From contig NC_072806.1 of NCBI RefSeq assembly GCF_028583425.1, positions 36,130,001 to 36,194,000 on the forward strand: DNA of 64,000 nt. The letters run 5' to 3'. Made by a program: the position numbers and the translations under genes. Positions 34,340-43,957 of the stretch are shown in pieces. Origin of the DNA: Eublepharis macularius. Lineage: Eukaryota > Chordata > Lepidosauria > Squamata > Eublepharidae. How positions within the stretch are numbered: position 1 is the first letter of the stretch; each line of letters begins with the position of its first letter. Below the pieces are notes generated by a model, which ran no database searches, had not been told where the DNA came from, and worked only from the letters and a program-made list of their open reading frames with translations.

Positions 34340-35119
34340 CTGCCAGGCCAGAGCAGTCCAGAAGTCGTCAATGATCCCGCCAGCACCACCAGGGGGAGGT
34401 CTACAGATAAGCCATCCCCCCCATCCCGCACCCCCAATTGATGCCACCTCTGAAATCTAAGCAAGCAGCTCCTCCAAGTAAGATGATCAGCACCAGCCAT
34501 CCTCATCGGCCTTCTGTAGCTCTCTCTGGGTGCTCAGCTTGACAGACGACCCACGTAAAGGGGGGCTCTGTTTCATGAAGGCCCACAATCACCTGCTCTC
34601 CAGTGGCAGCTTCAGGGTGTCTGCCTGAGTGAACGATGCCAGCATGGCAAAGCCAGATCTCAAAATGCTGCTCGAGGGGCACACCTGCTAGCCATACCTG
34701 CCCCCGTCCAAACGATCTCTTAACTAGGACATAACTCAGGCACAAGAAGCGCTTGATTGGGCTGTAACCCCAGCCAGAGTCTCTGTTTCCCTGCCCCTAA
34801 ACAGTACAGCAAAGGGCCTGTCCACGGCCAGGTGCAGAAGCCCAACAAGAGCAGCCATCCAGAGCATCTGTATAGTGCTTGCAAGCACACAAGTGCATTA
34901 AATACACCATCCTGTCAGAAGCCCTACCACCACTGATACATTAAGCATTATTATCCCTACATTACAGATAAGTGGGCTTAGCAATTTGCCTTAGACTGAA
35001 GAGATCAGGAAAGCTCCTACTCTTTTGGCTTTCTGTAAACTATGCAAAACTGAATTATTCAGGACTTTGAATGGCCCAGAGAGATGTCTTGGTACAGGGA
35101 CAGGGACTGTGGACTATAC

Positions 35120-35310
35120 TACTGCATATTATCCGCTGATATAGATATGATCCTACTTGGTAGTTTCCACATCATTTAATGTCATAATTCGTCTCTTTAT
35201 TCCTGTATTTGAATTTATGCTTCTTTCAAATTGAATATCCCAACTGGTGATCGTACTGACTTACACTGTATAATCCACTTTGAGTCTCAGTGAGAAAGGC
35301 AGACAATAAA
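35120..35310 (+). repeat. LINE 3'-end-like repeat
   Basis: Shares 'TTTCTATGATATTTAAT'-type AT-rich sequence and the end 'ATCCACTTTGAGTCTCAGTG', 'AGAAAGGCAGACAATAAATA' with the insertion at 28520-28757. The shared 3' end and A/T-rich tail suggest the 3' end of one LINE or SINE family. Confidence 0.5.
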
Positions 35311-36060
35311 TAAACATATAAAGACTAGCTACTGAGTTCAAGGCAGAGGAAAAATTCAAACCTAGGACTTTTCCATTTATAGCCACCTTTCTACACTCAC
35401 TCTCTGGGACTGCATCCAAAGATCCCTGGATGGTATTCAAGAATGAGGGTCACCCCTGCCCTGGTACAGAAGGGCCTGACAGCTGAGGCCCATTTCTTTC
35501 TGTACTAGAGTGAAGAGGCACCCCTTACTCACACACTCTTCCAAAAGGTTTGCATTTGGTATCCGCTCTGCAACTCTCTGTTTCTGCAGAAATCACTGTT
35601 TGTAAGTGTGTGACCTCCAAAGGCATATGAGCATCAGAAGAGCTCTGCCAAATCAAACCACTGGTCCCTCTAGTTCCGCATCCTGTTTCATACAGTGGCC
35701 AACCAGCTGCTTGAAGAGCCAACACACGGGGCACCGAGGAGTCTTCAATCTTGGTTTCAGCAGCTTACTGCCTCTGACTGGAGGGTCCCTTTACACACCA
35801 CGGCTTGAAGCCATTCATGGGCCTCTGCTCTGCTCTGACAGCGAACGCCACAATCTAATTATTCATTGAAGTTATTTCCTTTTGCCTATTCTGTACATAC
35901 TGCCCATCGACTTCACTGGGGGTCCCCAAGTTCCAGTATTATGTGAGAAGAAGAAAAGGCTCCCTCTGTCCACTTGGTTAATTCCCTGCATAATTTTATA
36001 AACATGGACAAGCATGCGACTGAATCGCATCCAATGCAGCGATGCAGAGTTATGCTCGCT

Positions 36061-36270
36061 CAGCAGAAAGGAGGAGGAAAGACCAGAACAGGGACTCAGG
36101 GAATCAGCTGCCTAGGGAGGTGGTGAGCTCCCCTTCACTGGCAGTTTTCAAGAAGAGGCTGGATGAATATTCGTCAGGGATGCTTTAGGCTGATCCTGCA
36201 CTGGGCAGGGGGTTGGACTAGATGGTCTGTATGGCCCCTTCCAACTCTGTGATTCTATGATTCTATGACT
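36061..36270 (+). repeat. CR1 LINE 3' end
   Basis: Typical CR1 3' sequence: 'GGAGGTGGTGAGCTCCCC', 'AGAGGCTGGATGAATATT', 'GGGTTGGACTAGATGG', 'CCCCTTCCAACTCTGTGATT', ending in the hallmark ATTCTATGATTCTATGA direct repeats. Confidence 0.9.
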
Positions 36271-36414
36271 CATGCAGACACAGACAACAGCCTCTTCTTA
36301 GAGCAGATATTAATTTTTCTTTATTTCTTTCAGTACACAGAGAGGGAAGAGGGGGATTGAAAATTACTCATGTAGGGAAATTTAAGCAGCTCCAATGACT
36401 GTGTAGCACACAGT

Positions 36415-36496
36415 CATCAGACGAAGAGAGCTGTCGCTCTTGAAAGCTTATGCTACAATAAAGTTGGTTAGTCTTAAAAGTGCTACTGGACTCTTT
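36415..36496 (+). mobile_element. 82-bp foldback-family insertion with a perfect 17-bp target duplication
   Basis: CATCAGACGAAGAGAGC, TCTTGAAAGCTTATGCTAC, AATAAAGTTGGTTAGTC, CTACTGGACTC are the family core. Direct repeats ACTGTGTAGCACACAGT lie at 36398-36414 and 36497-36513. This gives the exact ends of a minimal mobilised unit, starting at the CTGACGA-like core and lacking the CAGACTAACACGG end. Confidence 0.9.
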
Positions 36497-37349
36497 ACTG
36501 TGTAGCACACAGTATCTACATAGCAGCAATTCAGAAGCTGTGGTAGAATTCCCTCCAAAGTGTGGCTTTTATTTTAAGCAAATTTCTAGTTCTCATTGTG
36601 TTTGTTTCAAAAGCAAACAACATGGAATAGGAAACCCCTTGCACATATAACATTTGATTTCTCCTGTTTGTAACCAATCACGAAACCTAACCCCCATTTT
36701 AGTGGCGCAGAACATTACAAGAGGGGTCAAAGTGCTGCCAGCCACAGAAAAAACCTCAGAAGCAAATTATTTTCTTTCTTTTTGGCAAGATCATTTAGCT
36801 CAGTATTTGCTAGGTAGTTGACTACATAATCATTCCAGAGTGTGTTAGAAGCCTAATAGCCTTCTCGCTGCTTCTCTTCTCCTCTCATTTTCTTTACAAA
36901 TCATTTAAGAATCGTTAATGGTTTCCGGAAAAACCAAGTACCACCATTAGTGCTCATTCATATTTATGTCATTTTATTTGGGTAATTAAACACAAAAGCT
37001 CGTCATTTAAAGGTGCACTATCCTTCTCTGTTATCGCTAACGAAGTCAAAGTCAGAATGACAATGAATTCTGCATCGTGATTTAATAGGTGGGCATGGGT
37101 AAAAAAAAAGTCTTAAGATAAAGCATCTCCGGCAGCTGCAGGGGTGGAAACAGCTGTCATGCTCCTTGAACCTGAGGCCTGGCAGCTCTGTAGCAGTCCA
37201 GCTAGATGCACAGTGGGGTAAGCAAAGAATATACAAGAAGGCTATCTTCAGAAAATGGGCTTTTTGCTGGCATTGTACACAAGGACAAAGGACAGAATCT
37301 GCTCCTCTTAGCCAAAAGCCATGGCTAGAAAGGGGACAGCAAAAAGAGT

Positions 37350-37783
37350 GAGGGTCTCTCTACATGAAACATCTGACACGTGAAGAACATGTGTCGGGAG
37401 ATGCAATGGTAGCTGGGAAGGGTAGTTTAAAAAGACAGAGCTGGCGGCAGGGCAAAGGCTTTGCTATACACTGGAGCTGTGTGAAGGGGCTGTGAAATGC
37501 CAGAAGGGAAACTTCAGCCCATGATAACCTCTCCAGGTCCAAGCCCAGCTCTGGAAGGCGGCGCCAGCCCATTTCCATTCCTTGCTGCCCTCTGGTTGCT
37601 ATCCCTCACAGTTTTGGACTGGGGAGGTGAAATTAATAGAGCCTTGGGGAGGCCAAGATGAAATTAACAAACCCTCTGAGGAGCAATCTCTGTTGGCTCT
37701 GTCTTTTTAAACTATGCTTCCCGGCTAACGTGTCTCCCTACACTTGACGAACACACGGCAAGGTGTCTTGTGTAGAAAGACTC
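37350..37783. mobile_element. MITE with ~90-bp terminal inverted repeats
   Basis: The left end (GAGGGTCTCTCTACATGAAA, then CATCTGACACG and GTAGTTTAAAAAGACAGAGC) pairs with the right end (GCTCTGTCTTTTTAAACTAT ... TGTAGAAAGACTC). Flanks AAAGAGTG/AAAGAGAT match 6 of 8. The interior ('CAGCCCATTTCCATTCCTTG' region) has no coding frame. Terminal motif order resembles the elements at 33721 and 49450. Confidence 0.8.
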
Positions 37784-38153
37784 AAAGAGATGGAGGATGG
37801 AAGATTTTAAGGTGCACGTTCAGGGTCTTTTTCACATAAACTTCCCCAGCTGACAGAACTATTCCCCAATTCTTACCTACTAACAAAGTAGAAAAACATT
37901 ATGAATTTGAGTTTTCCTTACTCTAGGCACTCCCTTTATATTTTGTCAACACATTTTTAATATAACTAGAAACTAGAAGAAGTCAAACTAACTAGAAGAA
38001 GCAAAGGGAGAGCGAAAACAGAAACTCACAGGTGTCCAAAGAACACCTTGAGAGGAGCCACGTCTTGCCACATGAGCCCCTGTGCATAGTGGTGAGAGTA
38101 CCAGACTAGGACTGGGTGACCTTGCAAAAATCACTCTCTCAGCCTAGCCCACC

Positions 38154-39428
38154 TAGAATCATAGAATCACAGAGTTGAAAGGGATCTCCAGGATCATCTA
38201 GTCCAACCTCCTGCACAATTCAGGACATTCTCACCCCCCCGCCCCCCCACACACCCCGTGACCCCTACTCCATGCCCAGAAGATGGCAAAAACACCGCCA
38301 GGATTCCTAGCTGAACTGGCCTGGGGAAATTTGCTTCCTGGCCCCAAAGTGGCCATCGGCATTACCCTGGGCGTGTAAGAGGGGCCCACAAGAACTAAGC
38401 ACTGATGTCACCCTTCCCGCCCTCCCTCTCACGATCTGCCCAAGTTCACAGAATCGGCATTGCTGACAAATGGCCACCTAGTCTCTGCTTAAAAACCTCC
38501 AAAGAAGGAGAGCTCACCACCTCCCAAGGAAGCCTGTTCCACTGAGGGACCGCTCTAACTGTCAGGAACTTCTTCCTAATGTTTAGCCAAAAACTCTTTT
38601 GATTTAATTTCAAACCATTGGTTCTGGTCCAACCTTCTGCGCAATGGAAAACAACTCCATGCCAACTACTGAGAGGTGAAGGAGCTAAACATACCGAGCT
38701 CCTTCAACCTTTCCTCATAGGACTTGGTCTCCAGACCCCTCATCATCTTTGTTGCCCCACTCTGGACATGTTCCAGCTTGTGGTGCCCCAAACTGAACAC
38801 AATACTCTAGGTGAGGTATAACCAGAACAGAGCAGAGCAACAGCACGACTTCGCGTGATCTGGACACTCTGTGTCTGTTGATACAGACTCTGTACACTGA
38901 TACACTGTTGACTCGTGTTCAGTGTATGGTCTACTAAGACCCCTAGATGCTTTTCGCACGTACTACTGCCAAGACAAGTCTCCCTCATCCTATAATTATG
39001 CGTTTGATTTTTCCTACCTAAATGCAGAACTTTATACTTATCCGCATTGAAATTCATTTTGTTTTAGCCCATTTTTCCACCCTGTCAAGATCATCCTGTA
39101 TTCTGACTCTGGCCGTTTCCACACATCCTGGCATAGCGCTAAACTCACATAACAATTGCGCAACAACCCCATTTTCATGGCATGATGACGTCAGAAATCG
39201 CGCCAGGAAGATGCCCTCATTGCGTGAGTTTAGAGCTATGCTGGGATGTGTGGAAACGACTCCCCGTCTTCTACCGTCTTTGCTACCCCTCCCAATTTAG
39301 TATCATTTGCAAATTTAATAAGCATTCCCTCTATTCCTTCGTCCAAATCATTTATTAAAATGTTGAACAGAACAGGTCCCAGGACCAATCCCTGCGGCAC
39401 TCCGCTTGTCACTCTTCTCCAAGAGGGT
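38154..39428 (-). mobile_element. CR1 LINE copy (RT C-terminal part and 3' end), broken
   Basis: On the - strand it reads [19 protein letters not shown]...[12 protein letters not shown] (the reverse-transcriptase catalytic box, with the first Asp of the usual FADD changed to Asn). Then comes FNADKYKVLHLG...STCEKHLGVLVD, and a 3' end carrying the CR1 signature (AGAATCATAGAATCACAGAG on +). A TIR element (39111-39260) interrupts it between these two coding blocks, and the frame is otherwise decayed. Fossil copy, not functional. Confidence 0.9.
39111..39260. mobile_element. 150-bp MITE inside the CR1 copy
   Basis: Begins GGCCGTTTCCACACATCC, continuing GGCATAGCGCTAAACTCAC, and ends in the inverted form (GTGAGTTTAGAGCTATGC, then GGGATGTGTGGAAACGAC): ~40-bp TIRs. 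The CR1 reading frame resumes on both sides. GACTC occurs at both junctions, so a short target duplication is possible. Confidence 0.85.
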
Positions 39429-39429
39429 G

Positions 39430-39519
39430 GTGGTTGTAAGGATAAAAGGGAGAAAGGGGGACTGAGGTTGTAAGACTCTCTGGGTCCCAACCTGGGAGAA
39501 AAATGTGGTACAAATGTCC
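39430..39519 (+). repeat. SINE tail fragment
   Basis: 'GGTTGTAAGGATAAAAGGG', 'TCTGGGTCCCAACCTGGGAG', 'AATGTGGTACAAATG' follows the layout of squamate tRNA-SINE 3' bodies. No head is present; it abuts the CR1 copy. Confidence 0.5.
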
Positions 39520-40062
39520 ACATAAACAGGCCCACCTGTGCAGGCTGCATCCTGCAATGCTTCTTATCTGAAAGTGTTCACCAAATATAGGGCGCGGGGG
39601 GGGGGGACAGTGCTATAAAGGGGTGAAAAATTATAGGAGTTCCCCCCCCAAAAGCATTCTAGTATTTTATAGCAGTCCATGTAGCTTTTTAAAAAGCATT
39701 TATCTGAAACAATGTTGGCTAGAAACAGAATTTTTAAAGGGAGGGGGGAATCCACCAGCACATGGGGAGAGCTCAGTTTATACCCAGATGGCTCCAGATT
39801 CATCCCAATACCTCCAACTACAGGATTTCAAAGCATCGTCTGAAAATGTCCTGCTTCTGCAGAACCTGAACTGAGGACCCACCACCTATCAGAAACAGAA
39901 GGACTCGGTAAGATCTTCAGCTGTAGAGCGGGGTGGGACAAGAAGGAATCTTAAAAATGCTCTTTTCTGCTGATGCAAGAGGAAGAGGCAAGGTAGAGAG
40001 AAAAGCTTGTTTCTTGTAGAAAATTAAAATCATAGGTGATCATCTCACAGGGTCATAAAGAG

Positions 40063-40394
40063 GAGGGCTTTTTTTCAGCTGGCACGTGGTGGAACGGAGT
40101 TCCAGCACCTCTTGAAAATGGTCACATGGCTGGTGGTCCCACCCCCTGATCTCCAGACTGGAGATCAGGGGGTGGGGCCACCAGCCATGTGGCCATGTTC
40201 GCCAAGGGCGATTTAAACTTTAAAAAACTCCCCCCTTGTTCCAACTGACCCAAAGTGACATCATTGTGCAGTCCTGGCAGCATGTGCGCACTTTGCGTAT
40301 GTGGTACCAGGGGCACTACCTTCTGCCAAGAGTTGCCCCTTGTGTTGGCAACCCACTGAGTCCCACCACCTCTTTTCCCAGAAAAAAAGCCCTG
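40063..40394. mobile_element. hAT non-autonomous element with a perfect 8-bp target duplication
   Basis: Ends GAGGGCTTTTTTTCAG (first base changed from C) and GAAAAAAAGCCCTG are inverted repeats. ATAAAGAG flanks it at 40055-40062 and 40395-40402. Subterminal blocks 'GGAACGGAGTTCCAGCACC' and 'GTCCCACCACCTCTTTTCCC' recur in the shorter copy at 62440. An internal inverted repeat (CTGATCTCCAGACTGGAGATCAG) lies at ~40147-40169. Confidence 0.95.
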
Positions 40395-41869
40395 ATAAAG
40401 AGGGTAAATCTGGACATTACAAGGCTCTCACTGCAACTCTACCGTGATGTGCTGCAGGTTGGGTTCCCCTTGAAAACAGTTTGGGGAAACCAAACAGGTA
40501 CAGAATATGGCCAGTCAGGCAATCCAGACATTACTGCAGGTCTCACTCAACACAGAGTCCTTGGCTATCAAATTGTTTCTGAGCGAGTGCTGGATTTGAT
40601 CTTGAGGCTCCCGAACTGCCCGAGCCCGGCACACTGCAGGGAGAGCAATTCTCCCACATACCCCCCCCCCCCCGGCATGGAGAGTAAGCCCTTGTCGTTG
40701 CAACACTCATCCTGATACTGTCCTCTACCAAGAAGTGGGCATGGTTAGCTATAGAACCCGTGCAGCAGAATTCCCAAGCGTGGCCTATGGAGACTTCCAA
40801 GTTAACTGGTTGTAACCGACCTTTTGTCAGTCTCTCTGCAGCAGAAGAATCAAATCCCCTCCCTCCTGCATTCTGGGTTGGTTGCTGAGGACGGCCTTGT
40901 TTTAAAATCATGTATCACTGAGCAGTTTTAATCTATTTTACAGGGCTCTGCTGAACATTCTCTTGTGAGCATTGGGGGGGGGTTGTTGAGGGCCCGAAAT
41001 GTTCACTGGCACCCACCCCTTCATCTGCTCGTACTTGAGTTGGCCATTTTCTCCACCACAAATTCCTCCCCCCCCCCCCGCAACTTTGGTGGCATTTTTT
41101 CCTTTGCCGACGTTATCCCACCAGATGGATTAAGGGATCGCATATTGAGGACAAGGATGCCACGGCCCTGTGTTACTGGTCAGATCAGGCTACACAACTC
41201 CGGCTAGGTTCAGACACTGCCCTAAACTAGAGTTTACTTTAACCAGGGTAAGTCTATAAAACCAGAACTCAGCTCTCAGAAGACTACTCAAGCTCTGGCT
41301 GGCTTTGACAAACCCTGCCTTTACTTTGTGGCTTCGGAACAAGTGAAGATGTCTGCATTCAGACATCATGCGGAAGCACAGTTAGGAAAATCCATGGTTA
41401 ATAAGCCATTTTCAGATGCTGGTTTGATGGATCCCAGCTAACCACAGATAATCGGGTTGCATTCAGTCACGCTAACCATGGTTTCACATAATGTCTGAAC
41501 TGAGCCCAAATCAGGGGGAATCAGAGGAGGCGATCCTTGTACTCTCCGATTTCCTCACACTATAGGCCTGTTGGGGGAGGGGCAGCGTGCACCGCCAGTT
41601 CAGGGCTTGAAGCGCAAGTGCAGGCTTTGTGGCAAGTAGGGGCAGGAAACGAGTGTGACTTTTGCTCAAACGGGAAAACGCAGAACACTTTCGCCCATCA
41701 AAACCTTTCCCAGAAATGGCTGGAATGAGAGTGCATGTTTTGCAAGGGGGGAAAAAATAGTCACAAGAAACACTCACCCATCCCTATTTTAGTTCTTTTT
41801 ACAATGGTTTGCATTACTGTTTTCAATTATTGGCCATTAGCCAGCTCAAATACCTTTTGTAGTAGGAAA

Positions 41870-42120
41870 GCAGCATTTAAATAAATCTGTAAAATATAAC
41901 ACGGATTAACAAACTCGTGTTACAATATTGTGTAATTAATAATGTCAATAATAAGGGGCTGTCAACCAGCCAAGGGTTTTTAGTTGATCTGACTCTCAGC
42001 TGATTACACTAAAATAAATGCACATATCACCAAGCCATCAATATGGCTGTCTTAGGGAAGGTGCTCAAAAGTGGTATTGTTTCAAGCGTAGGGTACGTTA
42101 AACTTTAACAAACAAGAAGA
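41870..42120. other. Repeat-poor AT-rich block in ACACA intron, possible conserved element
   Basis: Contains TAATTAATAATGTCAATAAT, AGTTGATCTGACTCTCAGC and TGATTACACTAAAATAAATG, with no repeat signature or coding frame. Only base composition and motif density suggest a regulatory element. Confidence 0.25.
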
Positions 42121-42401
42121 AAAGGGCTGCATTTAATATCATTTTGGGAAACCAGAAATCACTCGCCCCAGCGGCACACCAGACACAAAAACATTTTCAA
42201 AAAACAAAAGAAGCAAACTCAAATCTGACGGAGATTTGAAAGATAATTGGCATTGACTTCAACCTTGTAAATGGAATTGGTGGACCGTTGCCAGTCTGTT
42301 TGATGGTGGCTCTTACTTCTAAAATGAAAGAAAGCTACTGTGGCACCACCATGAAAGCCAATCTTACCTCCTGAAAGCAAAAAAATCCCCCCCGCACACC
42401 C

Positions 42402-42494
42402 TTTAAAGTTTTTAGTTTCATCATATTTGGCACAGTTTTAAAGTTTTTAGTTTCATCATATTTAAAGTTTTTAGTTTCATCATATTTGGCACAG
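42402..42494. repeat. Three-copy direct repeat
   Basis: The unit TTTAAAGTTTTTAGTTTCAT, followed by CATATT, occurs three times at about 42402, 42437 and 42462. The first and third units are followed by TGGCACAG. The middle spacing differs, so it arose by two unequal duplications. Confidence 0.9.
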
Positions 42495-42499
42495 GGAGG

Positions 42500-43060
42500 A
42501 GAAAACTGGAGCTTTGTGCCACCGACACATAGGCAACGGCCTCCGACCTGAGCCCCACCGATTAATCGGGAGACAAATTTTTAACCTGCAATCAAAGCTT
42601 CCCCTCATTAATCTTCTGGGGATATCTATTAAGAGCTCGCAGTGTTAAGAAGTCATAATCATAAAAAATAACATTGTTTGCAATGATCATTATTTAAACT
42701 CACACCTGCCACTTCTGTTCCTGCCCCCAGACGCAACCGCAACGCCCTCTGCATACCAATCGAGGTGTTCACAGCAAGGCAGCAAGGAAGTTGCCCCCCC
42801 CGCACCTCCTCCCACCCAAACCTGCAAATGCCTGCCACTCTGCAGACCTGGGTGAAGCCAGGATTTCCTCAAGAATCTCAAAAGCTTTTAGTTTAGGCGA
42901 ATATTTAATACTCTTATTAATCATTTTTAATCCGTTTGCCTTTAATTAAGAAACAGCATGATGCTTTCCTATCAACATATGCCAGGGAGCAGATTAATTG
43001 TGGCTTAAGATAACTCTCCTTGATTGGTGTAATGTATTAGCTAACCAGACACTCAGCTGT
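42500..43060. other. Repeat-poor AT-rich block in ACACA intron, possible conserved element
   Basis: Dense homeobox-type cores (CCGATTAATCGG, a perfect 12-bp palindrome at ~42559; CTCATTAATCTTC; TTATTAATCATTTTTAATCC; CCTTTAATTAAG; GCAGATTAATTGTGG). No repeat family is recognised in most of it; 42700-42860 is more GC-rich. Conservation not tested. Confidence 0.3.
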
Positions 43061-43443
43061 AAAAAGAAAAGATGCTCAGATGCTACCTTAGAAGGGCCGA
43101 ACGCCCCTTTCCCCAAGACAAAACTTTTCTCCCCCGTACTCTTTCCTTTTCAGTGCCCTAGAATGCTCTAGGTTTGATTTAAATATTTCTTTGTGTTTTT
43201 TTTTCCTCCCTTGTTAATTTGCAAACTAAAAACAAAGTAACAGGGTGTCCAAACCGACAGATCTGGAGACATTCTTCCCATCTTTTCTCTCTCTGCTTTC
43301 TGTTTTTAACATGGTTATGCTTTTGATTGGAGGGCAATATATCACCCACAAGATTAATTATCTGCCAGTGGCAAGTGATGGAAGTGGCCACCACAGTTTA
43401 TGTGAAGACTACTGAAGCCTTCCAAGGATTCAACAGTGTTTAG

Positions 43444-43670
43444 TAGTAGAGCCCAGTAGCACCTGTAAGACTAACCAACTATATTGTAGCATAAGCTTTA
43501 GAGAACCACAGCTCTCTTCGTCAGATGCATCTTTTTCTGACGATGCATCTGACAAAGAGAGAGCTGTGGTTCTCGAAAGCTTATGCTACAATAAAGTTGG
43601 TTAGTCTTAAAGGTGCCACTGGACTCTTTACTACTTTGTGATTACAGACTAACACGGCTAACCCCTCTGG
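43444..43670. mobile_element. Foldback retro-insertion (two arms head to head)
   Basis: The left arm (43455-43533, reverse) and right arm (43540-43670, forward) are copies of one unit meeting near GATGCATC. The right arm ends CAGACTAACACGGCTAACCC. Near-identical direct repeats AACAGTGTTTAG (43432-43443) and AACAAAGTTTAG (43671-43682), 10 of 12 matching, flank the whole, so both arms inserted together. Confidence 0.85.
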
Positions 43671-43786
43671 AACAAAGTTTAGGAGAATGCCAGACATTTA
43701 ACAAGGTTTTTTTTTTTTTAAAAAAAATGGAAACCTCTCTTTCTTTGTGTGTACACTTTTGGAATCTGATCACATCTGTGGTTTAC

Positions 43787-43957
43787 CTTCACTGTGCCTT
43801 CCACTTCCACAAACCAGCGCCTCAGCATAGCCTGGATCTGGCCATCCGTTAGTTCCGGGTTGGCATCGTGGATTTTCTTCTTGACCAAGTCTTCCAGAAG
43901 AAGGCGACGGAGCCTCCAATAGAAAAATGTGCGGGAGGTCTTCCAATCTAGAATGTC
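43787..43957 (-). CDS. ACACA: ACACA coding exon (third from the end)
   Basis: A 171-bp exon in phase 0 on both sides, encoding 57 residues. It starts [20 protein letters not shown] and continues through [20 protein letters not shown] to [14 protein letters not shown]. The acceptor is GTCGCACAG and the donor AAG|GTAAAC. The [15 protein letters not shown] block is a strongly conserved part of the carboxyltransferase domain in animal acetyl-CoA carboxylases. The sequence [18 protein letters not shown] is ACC1-type; ACC2 has a clearly different segment here as I recall. No frameshift or stop. Confidence 0.98.

Larger units (their letters stand above)
34340..43786 (-). other. ACACA: ACACA intron (9.4 kb)
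   Basis: Bounded by GTAAAC (43786) and CCTGGCAG (34340). It holds CR1, hAT, MITE and foldback insertions (listed separately) and two AT-rich repeat-poor blocks at 41.9-43.1 kb. The stretches 34350-35110 and 40400-41860 contain no repeat or gene I can name. Confidence 0.95.

Noticed and set aside
40236-40715. 159-codon + strand frame
   Set aside because: It starts inside the hAT element at 40063-40394 and runs into intron; a chance fusion frame.
43432-43682. Reading the foldback as a CRISPR-like or attachment-site repeat
   Set aside because: Only two copies in opposite orientation, in a vertebrate intron, with retro-insertion duplications.
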